In this document: in pieces, positions 54,928 to 64,000 of the stretch
Position numbering within the stretch: the stretch's first letter is position 1
How the letters are laid out: each line of letters opens with the position of its first letter
DNA from: Macrophomina tecta
Lineage: Eukaryota; Ascomycota; Dothideomycetes; Botryosphaeriales; Botryosphaeriaceae
Length of the DNA: 64,000 nt
Reading direction: 5' to 3'
Assembly (NCBI GenBank): GCA_024180945.1
Contig: JAKSGN010000035.1
Coordinates: forward strand, 682,001-746,000
Translations under genes and position numbers: made by a program
Notes under the pieces: generated by a model
What the model saw: only the letters and a program-made list of their open reading frames with translations
Databases searched by the model: none
What the model was told of the DNA's origin: nothing

Positions 54928-57900
54928 CTAGGTCTCCTGCCTCAGGCGTCTGGACAAGCTCGCAGTACGAGCGATACCAGACGGAGCGACATTAGTCGCC
55001 GACCTCGGTGTTGAGTTTGAATAGAAGCTCAATCTCTGGCGGCGGTCTTCAGTTCCAAATTCACCAGAGCGAGGACTTTCTGAAGCACGCTCGAACCGGC
55101 GGTCGCGCAGGAATGAAGAAGAAGTAGCAGCAGGGTAGTGTGAGGTTGGGCTGTCGTTCGCGGGGACAGCACCGTTGGGTCGCCTAATTGAGGTAGCGTG
55201 CTGGAGCACATTTGACGCACCATCCGGAAGTGGTACATTCGAAGTATACTCCCTCGAAAGTCTGTTGCTGCGGTTGCCATGGCTCTGCCGGTTCTGAGTG
55301 AAATCCGTCATGGCGCGGGAAGGCACCCGAAGAGTCTGGCTATCTTCCTCCATTTCCGGCTGGTCGTCGTTTGTGACTGTTGCACGACGGGGCCGGTTGT
55401 TGAGTAGGGAAGTGCCGCTCCTTGACTGATACCTAGAGCCCTGAGTAGGAGTGGTCCTGTCACGTTCCGGTCCATCTCTAGGGCTATTGCCAGCACTGCC
55501 CGATGCAAACATACTCGTCCGACGGGCTTCAATGCGATTAAGGGCTCTGCTTGGGCTGTTTCGCATATCGCCGTCGGGTTCTGCGCTTCCACCGCGGGGC
55601 GGCAATTGTTCCCGCTCCCTTTCTCGCTCCCGCTCCCTTTCACGGTCACGGTCACGGTCACGCTCGCGGTCACGCTCTCCGTTCATCTGAACGCTTTGTC
55701 TCCTGCTGGGTGGCGGTGCTAAACCAGGCGACCTAAGAGCGGGCGTCTTGCCGTTTGAATTATCGCAAAGTGCGATGCACAGTTCTGTCAGGCTGCGGCA
55801 CATGTTGTCTGCCTTCCTCCTCAGCTGGCGCTCGCTAGTTGGGGCTCCACTGTTGGAAATAGCCGAGCTCGTGTTGCCTCCGCTTGTCATAGCGGCTAAT
55901 TCGAGCGCGTCGGTGGCAGTTGCTTCCAAAATGCGATAGAAGGAAGGACTCATGGCGTCCTTGCATTTCGCAAGTGCTGAATGGAGCAATGGATGGCTCG
56001 CGCCTGCGGCGCCGGATGTGCCTCCACCAGCACCAGACACCGTCGTTTCTGGCGGTGAAACACTCGACTTCTTCTGCTGCTTGGGAGAAGCAGTGACAGA
56101 TGTCGCTTGTGTAGTGGCGGTCCGCGGCCGCTCAGAGGCGGTATAGCTTGTGACTGCCGCGCCTGATGTCGGAGGCATCTTTCCTGTAAGTTCCAATTTC
56201 TTGATGCGAGATTTCAATTCATCCAATTCGTCCCAGACCGTCGAGGTAGCAGTCGTGGAGTCGAGCGACTCGGAGCCGTCGTGGCCGTCGCTCGTGCGCG
56301 ATTGCTGTTCCGGTTTTGACAGGATTTCGGGCGAGTTCTCCAATGGAGTGGTGGGTTGATTTGTGGGTTGATTGTAACGGGAAGAATAAGTAAGATTGGT
56401 TGACCGGTACCTGCTTTCACGCGCAGCTGCGTCACGAGTCGCAGCAGCGGCACGGGAAGGGTCCGGAATAGAGGATCTCCGGTTCTGTGGGGAGTCCTCT
56501 TGGTCTCGTGATCGCGAGAAGCCGAAGGAGCCTGATGAGCTCATTCCAAACGACCGGACTCGAGAACCATCAGCTGGGAAAGAGGCAGTAACGGCGCTGT
56601 GAGGTTCGCGCGCTGATAATGGTGAGGTGTAAGATGGCGAAGGCAAGTTAGATGCTCGCCTGATGTGCGAAAGCTGTCGCGTTTGTATGGCAGTAGGGGT
56701 TTTGATGCCGGTGTCGATGGTGGGTCGAGTGGCGGGCGAACTGAGCGAATTCGCGGGGAGAGATTGCCTATTCATGCGAGCGATCCTTGACTAGTAAATG
56801 TATCAGCGGAGCAGCCGGGGCAATGCAAGCATGTTAATGAAGGAGAGCCAAGCGTGAGCCAAAAGGAAGCAAATTTAGGCATAGCAGAGAGCAGCAATCA
56901 ATCGGAAGAAGGCCACAGATAAGAGCAACGGTAGCGTGTCGAAAATGGGCTTAGTTATTACGCAAACGCGCAGTTAGGCGCGCGATTAAGGCACGATTCA
57001 GGGATGCGCCGCAAGTTGATTATGGAAGTGCACTGACTTACCCGTCTTCTTTCGATCTTGACCGTATCATCATCCCCGTCTTGGTTGCGGGGGCTGTCTT
57101 GCGCAATATTTAGAAACAGGTCCTCGCTACTTGAACCCTTTGTGTCGCGCACGTAGTCCCCGCTGCGGTCATCAGGCCTGCTGCGGTGCGAATACGCAAA
57201 GTCGTAGTCGGATTGGCTGTCGGAGAAGCTGTTGTTAGCCATTGCACTCCCCCGGCTCGACGAGAAACTCCTGCGCGCTGGCGTCTGTGGATTCGGGCTC
57301 GTGGCGCGCGAACTCGGGAGGCTTCTGGTCCTGGCAGATCGTCTGCCGTCTTTTGGGTGTGCCTTGACGGTGTTGTCGCTGGTGGTGCGGGTATGGTGGC
57401 TGGCAACGGTCGGCGCGGGTCCTGTGGAGGAAAAGGGCGAGAATTGCGGCTGGAGGAGAGCGGCGTCGGCAGGGCTCTGGGAGCGACGCGCAAGGTCGGA
57501 AGTGTTGGATCGTCGGCGCGTTATCAGGGCAATTGGCGGACCGTACGAGGTCTCAATACCATGGCTGCTGTGCGAGGCGGGAGGCTTCCGGGACGCGGGA
57601 GATCGGGCGTCGGCGCTCGAGGGGGCGTGCGGACCGAAGTAGGAGCCGGACGACGAGATGCTCGTTGGAGTCGGGCGGGTGGCGGTTGATGAGCTGCTCA
57701 GGCGACGGGCGCGGGCTGAGGAGGGTGTGCCGGAGACCAAGGGTGAGCTGTCGGTGCTCGGGGCGCGCTGGGCGGGCGGCGTGTGTTGTTGGTGCTGGAG
57801 GTGTCGGTCACAGTGCCGAGACGCACTGTCCGCCGGCGAGGAGAGAACAAGCGGGGGGCGCGACGGATGCGATCGTGGAGACAGCTGGCCGTCGAGGATT

Positions 57901-58031
57901 GAGGGAGAGGCGGGATGCGGTGATGAGGGCGGTGGTGCGGATGCAGCGGGCTCTCGTGGGGATTGTGTTGTTCTGAAACTCCGGTGAGAGGAGCTGCGCG
58001 CTGGCACTGGCCGTTTGATGTGGGCTTCCAT
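54928..58031 (-). CDS. Large intrinsically disordered Ser/Pro/Arg-rich protein
   Basis: Two exons (58031-57042 and 56790-54928) separated by a 251-nt intron; 950 aa with continuous frame. Nearly the whole protein is low-complexity: Ser/Pro/Arg-rich in exon 1, Ser/Thr/Asn-rich in exon 2, with an ERDRERDRDRDRERERE tract encoded by a CGGTCA/CGCTCC-like repeat (about 55612-55680). The only folded-looking parts are a short coiled coil (VWDELDELKSRIKKLELTGK) and a helical domain (HPLLHSALAKCKDAMSPSFYRILEATATDALELAAM, then LRRKADNMCRSLTELCIALCDN). No signal peptide is visible. Many SP/TP sites suggest regulation by proline-directed kinases. Function unknown; a cytoskeletal or cell-end scaffold is one guess. 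Confidence 0.8.
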
Positions 58032-59050
58032 ATCCTTGTCCCGGGGGGGGGGGGGGGGGGCTGGTCCAAGTGGTGCACTGCAGTGCTACGACGCGCGCGG
58101 ACAACAACAAAATTTCGCCTTTTCAGACCGCATGAAGCACCTCCACAGGCGGCAGGACTCAGGTTGTCGCCGCTCAGGAGCTTAGGGGAGGGAGCATGTA
58201 GCAGACGCGCCGCCGCACCTTTCCCTTCTCCGCCGTGCTGGGAGCCGGCGGCCTATCGCCGGGCTAGCAAGGTGATGCTGCAAAGCCTATCACAGCAGGC
58301 GGGCATGGGGGCAGCTCGATTAACGCCATTAGGCGATGCTTGTCAGGCAAACACAAAGTCTAGATGTCCTCGCCGCGGGTCCGCGAGCGCCCGTTTGCGC
58401 GCCTCGGGTTGAGCAGCCTCACGCGTAGCCGCCGGGCCTGGCGCCTCGAAGCCTGATCGCGGCGTTGTCGCCAGACGGCTGTCCTGCAGGAACGCACCGC
58501 TCAGGGATGCCGGGAGAAAGAATGCCATGGTGCACATCCGCCGCCCCCGCCCAGCCCACTCGTCTAGAGCCGTCTGGCCCTGAAACTCCTGCTGCAGCGT
58601 GGTGGAGAGCAGCGGGAATGCACATCAGTGGCAGCCCTACACAGCTAAACTCAGACGCCTCCCTATTGACGCCCGGGAACAAGCACGACTGGCGCAAGCG
58701 GCCGCTCACAGGGCAGCGGCACGGGCTCGCTTGCGAGCGTGCGACATGCACGCGCCGGCCCCAGCGTTGAGATGAATTTTTCGAGAAAAGAGTGGTGCGC
58801 GAGCGCAAGCGCGGCGCTGAGTCGCGGCCTGAAACGCGCTAGAGAGCAAGAGGAAGGCTGGCCGTCGAGCATGCATTCCGTTCTGCAAGAGGGGCAGCCC
58901 TGTTCAGGAGGCCGATACGGTAAACTTCTGACTAAGAGCCGCCGCCCGGGCTCCAGCGCCAAGGCCGATGCAGCAGAGCAGATTGCGTTCTACCTCGACA
59001 ACTCGCCTCGTCGGCCTGTTAGCAACGCGTCCACCCGCTACCACGCCACC
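58032..59050. promoter_or_regulatory. Divergent upstream region (disordered protein / Prp45)
   Basis: About 1 kb between divergent starts. A run of 18 G lies at 58043-58060, 12 bp from the minus-strand ATG, in the expected 5' leader. The Prp45 reading frame is open upstream of its ATG to about 58739 but without conserved sequence. Confidence 0.5.
58043..58060. repeat. Poly-G run (18 nt) in the 5' leader of the disordered-protein gene
   Basis: An unbroken G run on plus (C run in the minus-strand transcript) immediately upstream of the ATG at 58031. Its real length is liable to assembly error. Confidence 0.85.
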
Positions 59051-60826
59051 ATGTCCGCCGGTCTTTCGCTCTCGCGCGCTCTCCCGAAGCCCAAGTACAC
59101 CGGCGAAGATGAGGACCTCCCCGCACACGCCCAACCGCGCGGCCCACGCGTCGTAGGCGCCTCCGAAATCGACCAGACCCAGGTCGTGCTGAAAAAAGCC
59201 GGCCCACCCCCGTACGGTCAGCGCGCAGGATGGCGCCCTCGCTCGCAAGAAGATTACGGCGATGGGGGCGCGTTCCCCGAAGTTCCAGTTGCACAATACC
59301 CGTTGGACATGGGCCGGAAGAGCACATCGAGCTCCAACGCACTTGCCATCCAAGTCGATGCGGAGGGAAAGGTAAAATATGACGCCATCGCCAGGCGGGG
59401 ACACAGCGAGAACCGTATCGTGCATGCCTCTTTCAAGGATCTCATCCCATTGCGCCAGCGCGCCGACATTGGTGAAATCTCGTTGGACCGCCCGTCCGAG
59501 GACCAAGTCGCGGAGACGAAGAAGAAGACGGAGGAAGCTCTGGCCAAGCTGGTTTCTGGCGCGGTTGCGGCACAGAAGCCCAAGACGGTTGCGGGCACTA
59601 CGCGCAAAGCGCCGACCTATGTGCGCTACACGCCCGCGAACCAGATGGGTGACAACAGCAAGAAACAGGATAGAATTATGAAGATTGTGGAGAGGCAGGT
59701 CGATCCGATGGAGCCCCCCAAGTTCAAGCACAAGAAGATTCCCCGCGGACCGCCGAGCCCCCCGCCGCCCGTCATGCACTCGCCGCCGCGTAAGTTGACA
59801 GCCGAGGACCAGGAAGCATGGAAGATTCCTCCTCCCGTGTCCAACTGGAAGAATCCAAAGGGTTATACCGTGCCGCTCGACAAGCGTTTGGCGGCCGATG
59901 GACGTGGTCTGCAGGATGTTACTATCAACGACAAGTTTGCTCAGTTCGCTGAAGCTCTCTTTACGGCGGATAGACATGCAAGAGAGGAAGTCAAGCAGCG
60001 TGCCCTGATGCAGCAAAAGCTGGCAGAGAAGGAGAAGTTGCAGAAGGAGGAACATTTGCGTCAACTGGCCATGAAAGCACGCGAGCAAGCCGCAGGCGGA
60101 TCCAGGAGGGTCGTACGCGACACGCGGTCCCGTAGCAGAAGCCGAAGCCCATCTGAATATTCCTCACGGTCTGAAAGCGAAGAGGATGAGGCAGCTAGGG
60201 AGAGAAGAGAAATGCGTGATGAGCGTAGGAGGGAGGCCGAGAAACAGCTGCGACAGTCACGTATGGGCGCGGAACGACGGATTCAGATGATGGCAAGAGA
60301 ACAGAATCGTGACATCTCGGAGAAGGTTGCGCTCGGAATTGCGAAGCCAAGCCAATCTTCGGAGACCATGTACGATTCCAGACTTTTCAACCAGACCAGT
60401 GGATTTGACACAGGATTCAACGAGGACCAACCTTACGACAAGCCACTTTTCGCGGCTCAAGACGCTCTTCATAGCATTTATCGACCAAAACTCAACCAAG
60501 ACGATGACGATGATGGAGGCGAAGCGCTTGACAAGATCCAGAAGACGAGCAGGTTTGAAGTGCTCGGCAAAGTCAAGGAGGGCTTCAAGGGTGCCGATAC
60601 TGCTGAGGTAAACAACTTTCTTGGTACCATGTCACGTAATCAGACGCTAACAGATCAACAGCAACGTGAAGGACCTGTACAGTTCGAGAAGGACACAGAC
60701 GACCCTTTCAATATCAACCAAATGATTTCAGAGGCCACCAAGGGCGCTGCTGGTAGTAGTAAAAGGGGAGTAGATGAGCCTGACGATAGGGCTTCCAAGC
60801 GAGCTAGGGTTGATGAGGACGACTAA
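59051..60826 (+). CDS. PRP45: Pre-mRNA-processing protein 45 (SNW/SKIP domain)
   Basis: Single exon, 591 aa; the ATG at 59051 (GCCACCATG) starts MSAGLSLSRALPKP, whereas the longer open frame upstream lacks conserved sequence. The SNW domain covers about residues 130-320, with KAPTYVRYTPANQ, RIMKIVERQVDPMEPPKFKHKKIPRGPPSPPPPVMHSPPRKLT and PPPVSNWKNPKGYTVPLDKRLAADGRGL around the namesake SNW motif. A charged coiled coil with an RSRSRSRSPSEYSSRSES stretch follows. The protein is a spliceosome (NineTeen-associated) component that also acts in transcription in animals. The C-terminus has the usual acidic end with a basic KRAR patch. Confidence 0.97.
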   Translation: MSAGLSLSRALPKPKYTGEDEDLPAHAQPRGPRVVGASEIDQTQVVLKKAGPPPYGQRAGWRPRSQEDYGDGGAFPEVPVAQYPLDMGRKSTSSSNALAIQVDAEGKVKYDAIARRGHSENRIVHASFKDLIPLRQRADIGEISLDRPSEDQVAETKKKTEEALAKLVSGAVAAQKPKTVAGTTRKAPTYVRYTPANQMGDNSKKQDRIMKIVERQVDPMEPPKFKHKKIPRGPPSPPPPVMHSPPRKLTAEDQEAWKIPPPVSNWKNPKGYTVPLDKRLAADGRGLQDVTINDKFAQFAEALFTADRHAREEVKQRALMQQKLAEKEKLQKEEHLRQLAMKAREQAAGGSRRVVRDTRSRSRSRSPSEYSSRSESEEDEAARERREMRDERRREAEKQLRQSRMGAERRIQMMAREQNRDISEKVALGIAKPSQSSETMYDSRLFNQTSGFDTGFNEDQPYDKPLFAAQDALHSIYRPKLNQDDDDDGGEALDKIQKTSRFEVLGKVKEGFKGADTAEVNNFLGTMSRNQTLTDQQQREGPVQFEKDTDDPFNINQMISEATKGAAGSSKRGVDEPDDRASKRARVDEDD

Positions 60827-61004
60827 AAGTTTGGGCACTCAAAGCGAGCATAATTTGCGGTCTTGTCGATACCAAGGTCTAAGCATGCAAATGGCGTACA
60901 GGAGATTCGGGTTTCAAAAAAGGCGCATTTGTACAACCCGTTTCGAGGAAGAATGGATTGGAGGTTCCATTCATGGAGCTCGAACACTTTCAACTTGCAT
61001 TAAC

Positions 61005-61021
61005 AAAAAAAAAAAAAAAAA
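61005..61021. repeat. Poly-A run between convergent genes
   Basis: 17 A just outside the stop of the GNAT gene; the flanking region 60827-61022 is only a short convergent 3' region. Confidence 0.85.
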
Positions 61022-61022
61022 T

Positions 61023-61517
61023 TCAATCACTCTTGACGACCTCATTTGTCGACGGCCCGTCCCCCGATCCCAACCACATTCCGAGACTCCGCGGTGCGCT
61101 TTCCTCAAAGCCCAGCTTTTTGTACAGCTCCCTAGCCGGCTTGTCTGCCAGCAGCGTAATCAGTGCACCTGGTGGCGACCTTTCCTCGATGATTTTCAGC
61201 AAGCGACGCAACAACCCCTCTCCCAGCCCTTTGCGCTGGTGTTCTGGCAGGACCGCCATATCGGATAGATGATAATACCAACCGCCGTCACCAATAGCCC
61301 GGATCATGCCGACTGGCTCTGCTGGCGAAGTCTCAGATGCTGCGGTGGAGGGATCGGAGTAAAGAACGGTGCACCAGGCCCAGCTACCCGATATAGCACC
61401 GGCTCCTTGTTCGGGGGTTTTGGGACTGAGACCAGTGACGCGCCGGAGGTTGAGGTAGTTTTCGAGTGGAGGCGGGGCGTCGTGGAAGGTGTAACCAGGT
61501 GGGAGGGCATTAGCCAT
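61023..61517 (-). CDS. GNAT-family N-acetyltransferase
   Basis: Single exon, 164 aa. The GNAT core is complete: GMIRAIGDGGWYYHLSDMAVLPEHQRKGLGEGLLRRLLKI contains the acetyl-CoA pyrophosphate loop (QRKGLG, the R/Q-x-x-G-x-G/A motif), followed by ALITLLADKPARELYKKLGFEESAP, the usual C-terminal motif. The N-terminal third is variable (YTFHDAPPPLENYLNLRRVTGLSPKTPEQ). Likely a small-molecule or amine acetyltransferase; substrate unknown. It converges on the Prp45 gene. Confidence 0.92.
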   Translation of the reverse strand: MANALPPGYTFHDAPPPLENYLNLRRVTGLSPKTPEQGAGAISGSWAWCTVLYSDPSTAASETSPAEPVGMIRAIGDGGWYYHLSDMAVLPEHQRKGLGEGLLRRLLKIIEERSPPGALITLLADKPARELYKKLGFEESAPRSLGMWLGSGDGPSTNEVVKSD

Positions 61518-62078
61518 GTTGAGTTTTCGACGTAGGATCTACTCAACGGCCCTCCGTGTAGGTTTAAAGTCTAGCGGTAATGGTGGACGTTTTTGAGGAA
61601 ATCAGATGCGCCAAATTTTATATATGTGGCTTGCTAAGGAGACCCGGCTCTTGTACTTATTTATATGCACACAGGGAGACTAAAGATGTTAATTGCCTTT
61701 TCCAACCAGCGGTCTGCGGTGTCCGGAAAGTGCATTAGCGCCTGTAGGCTGAATCAGCCACTTTATAATCGAGTCCCACGACAAGATTCCGTCTTTACGG
61801 GTGCCTTTTAAGTCGGAAGAGACGAAGATGCGCAAGTTATTCATAGAGAGATGATTACCGAGCCCTGCTGTGAGACGGAATTCTGGACCTTGGTTGATGA
61901 ACATATATGCCGAGTTACCCGCATACGTCATCATTTGTTCCATTCACTGCTTCGCGATAGTCAGACCAGTTAACAAGCTTCGTTCCGCGTAAAGCCCGCT
62001 CACCTCTCACAAAGTCAATCTAGCCGCAGACCGGATAATCCTCGCTGCCTATCTTGCAACCCGTAAGAGATACTCAAG
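61518..62078. promoter_or_regulatory. Divergent upstream region (GNAT / ankyrin protein)
   Basis: 561 bp between divergent starts. It contains an 84-codon ATG frame on minus (61943-61689) with balanced composition but no family resemblance; probably not a gene. Confidence 0.45.
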
Positions 62079-62678
62079 ATGAGCACCCTAGCAACAGACA
62101 ACACGCCATCCTCAGCGGCCAACGGAGACAGCAATGGCAACAGTAGTGCACCATACGTCGCCGAATCCTCAACAAGCCCGCCCCGCCCCCGAAGTGTCGA
62201 CGAGCTTCCACCCGCTGCGCTCGATCTCGCAGCCAAGCTCTTCGACCTCGCGCGCGCTGGCGAGACTGCCACCCTACAAGCATATCTGGATGCCGGTATC
62301 CCGCCCAATCTCACCAACCACCAAGGCGACACGCTGCTAATGCTAGCTGCCTACCATGGTCGGCCGGATACGGTGCGCGCACTACTGCAGAGAGGCGCCG
62401 ATCCTAACTCAATCAATGGCCGCGGTCAGAGCCCGCTTGCAGGCGCCGTATTCAAGGGACATGGGGAAGTAGTGAAGGTACTGGTGGAGAGAGGGGGAAG
62501 CTCTGACGCGGGAACGCCGAATGCGAAGGACACCGCAGTCATGTTCAAGAAAGACGAGTTGTTCGAGATGTTGGGTGTGGAGCCCGGGAGGGAAGTACCG
62601 GGTATGGTGCAATCAATGGTTCCGGATGAGGGAACATCACCGGGAAAGATGTGTCCGATATCGCGGGTGCTGCTCTGA
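62079..62678 (+). CDS. Ankyrin-repeat protein (199 aa)
   Basis: Single exon. After a 45-residue Ser/Asn-rich N-terminus come about three ankyrin repeats: AAKLFDLARAGETATLQAYLDAGIPPNLTNHQGDTLLMLAAYHGRPDTVRALLQRGADPNSINGRGQSPLAGAVFKGHGEVVKVLVERG broken into 33-residue units with the TLLMLAAYHG and SPLAGAVFKG helices. The remaining 60 residues are acidic. Proteins of this size are common in fungi; they bind a partner protein and have no catalytic site. Partner unknown. Confidence 0.9.
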   Translation: MSTLATDNTPSSAANGDSNGNSSAPYVAESSTSPPRPRSVDELPPAALDLAAKLFDLARAGETATLQAYLDAGIPPNLTNHQGDTLLMLAAYHGRPDTVRALLQRGADPNSINGRGQSPLAGAVFKGHGEVVKVLVERGGSSDAGTPNAKDTAVMFKKDELFEMLGVEPGREVPGMVQSMVPDEGTSPGKMCPISRVLL

Positions 62679-63055
62679 ACTTGGTGTTCTGCGTGTGGGG
62701 TCTCAGGACGTTTAATGTCCTTATACCGTGTTTGACGCGTGTGAAGCTGGCAAAAACATGGCCTATTCATGATGATGGCAACAAGAACGAGGTTCTTCAG
62801 TATCATTGAAATCAATAAGCGAATCATTGCTTTTCCACGTCTGATTACCCGAAAAAAAAAAAAAAAACCGCTTCGTTAATGATAGGCGTTGTCAAGCATC
62901 AGCGCTACCGCCGGAAGTGCCCGCGCGCCAGCCAAGTCTTTCCGACGCGGCGCGTCAATCCAAAGCTCGACAGTTACCACCACCGAGTACGCCGCCGACT
63001 CACATATTACCCTGCGCAACGCCAGCCTCATTGTGCGAGCTGATAGCTGCTCGCC
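62679..63055. other. Short intergenic region
   Basis: 377 bp between the ankyrin and TAF11 genes, both on plus, with an A run at 62851-62866. It must hold the ankyrin 3' UTR and the TAF11 promoter. Confidence 0.6.
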
Positions 63056-64000
63056 ATGGCTTCGCCTCCATCCGGCCTCAACTTCTCCAAGAAGCGGCCC
63101 TCCCTCAGTGGCCAGCTGCCTCCCAATCCAAGCAAGCGTCGCAAGCCTTCCACAGGTCCATCGGGTCTGCGCCAGACATCATTTCCACCAGAAGAATCCG
63201 ACAGACGCGCCGAGTTTTCGCGCTCCCCGAGTGTTGACAGTACATTCACTACAAACACCAACACTACAAGGAAGAAAGGTCGCAAGGGCAAAGGCGCCGA
63301 TGACGATGTGAGAAGCACGACGGGAACAAGTGTGAGAGGAGGCAAGGGAGGGGCGGAAGACGCTGCGGACAAAGCAGATGAAGAAGAAGAGGGTGATCAG
63401 GATGATGGAGGAGAAGCGCTCGATGCTGTCATGGAGGGTCAGGGCGAGGCAGACGAGAAGCAAGAGAAAGAACACCTGAGGTACGATCTGCCCGTCCTTC
63501 CTATGCCAGATGTTGCAAGTATTGACGGCCCTTCTCCAGAATGCTGGTCGATCGCCTAGACCCGGATCAAGCGGATAGATATGCGAAGTACCGCGCAGTG
63601 AAGCTCAAGAAAGAGACAGTCCGCAAGGTATGTCATTTCTTGTGTTTGGTGTGAAGAAAGCTGACAAGACCGCGCCACCAGATCACCAACCAGACACTTT
63701 CACAATCAGTCCCCCAATCCGTTGTCACCACAATAAATTCATACACCAAAGTCTTTATCGGCTCCTTGATCGAGCGCGCCCGCACTGTACAGCAAGAGTG
63801 GCAGGCCGTCGCAGAGTACGCTCCCATCAATGATCCCCGTCTGCCCGCAAACCAGCAACCACCGCCGCAACAACAAGCCGCTCCTCCTCCACCAACACCC
63901 CAACAACAACCACAAGCCCCGCCTCCGCCCTCGCCCGCCGCCGCGCAGACCCCAGGCGCATATCACAACCCATACGGCTATCAGCACCTCCACCCCTCCT
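63056..64000 (+). CDS. TAF11: TFIID subunit TAF11 (TAFII28-like), 3' end missing
   Basis: Three exons are visible (63056-63480, 63540-63627, 63682 to the window end); the gene runs off the right edge. Residues 1-140 are disordered, Lys/Ser-rich then acidic (DKADEEEEGDQDDGGEALDAV). The histone-fold of TAF11 starts at MLVDRLDPDQADRYAKYRAVKLKKETVRKITNQTLSQSVPQSVVTTINSYTKVFIGSLIERARTVQQEW when the exons are joined (seen here in three pieces), including the helix that pairs with TAF13. A Gln/Pro-rich stretch follows before the edge. Both introns (59 and 54 nt) have standard borders. Role: RNA polymerase II pre-initiation complex. Confidence 0.93.

Noticed and set aside
58904..60088. 394-codon minus-strand frame opposite Prp45
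   Set aside because: Antisense shadow of a confidently identified SNW gene; no motif of its own.
61689..61943. 84-codon ATG frame on minus between GNAT and ankyrin genes
   Set aside because: Balanced composition but no family resemblance, no TATA or splice context; too little support to list as a gene.

Overview
The window is nuclear DNA of a filamentous ascomycete (Pezizomycotina). The support is protein genes split by many short introns (mostly 47-83 nt, GTAAGT-like donors, CTAAC/CTGAC-like branch sites), a Zn2Cys6 transcription factor with its typical intron inside the zinc cluster, a SAT4/rhodopsin-type membrane protein, GH16 and Asp f 4-like secreted proteins, and GC-rich coding sequence. 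A Dothideomycetes or Eurotiomycetes origin is plausible but not shown. I recognise no rRNA, tRNA, CRISPR or transposase gene. Both ends cut a gene: an MFS transporter on the left and TAF11 on the right.

Layout. (1) 1-8525: a compact group that looks like a catabolic cluster, with an MFS transporter (5' exon only), a Zn2Cys6 regulator, a LigI-type amidohydrolase divergent from it, and a mitochondrial aconitase paralogue. (2) 8526-20532: gene-poor, with two secreted-protein genes (Asp f 4-like on minus, GH16 glucanase on plus) sharing a 4.1 kb divergent upstream region. (3) 20533-30873: mitochondrial Lon protease, an amino-acid permease, a UPF0303/DUF336 protein and a MetE-like protein. (4) 30874-33310: no gene, but a short tandem repeat, a TATA-like box, a CAC/CAT-rich minisatellite, then five successive long hairpins, three capped by cc(TTCG)gg, between two ~70 bp direct repeats. 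This is the strangest part of the window. (5) 33540-42130: O-methyltransferase, SnoaL-like protein, FAD monooxygenase and rhodopsin-domain membrane protein, resembling a tailoring-enzyme cluster without a synthase. (6) 43384-64000: a small cysteine-rich secreted protein behind a clear TATA box, then mostly housekeeping genes: F-box/LRR protein with a CaaX end, parvulin, ALKBH6-like dioxygenase, a hypothetical 3-exon gene, an unresolved gene-like region, a conserved 187-aa protein, a large disordered protein, Prp45/SNW, a GNAT acetyltransferase, an ankyrin protein and TAF11.

Gene models were spliced by hand. The complete multi-exon models listed with exon coordinates close as a continuous reading frame from ATG to stop. 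Functions come from motif recognition only, with no database search.
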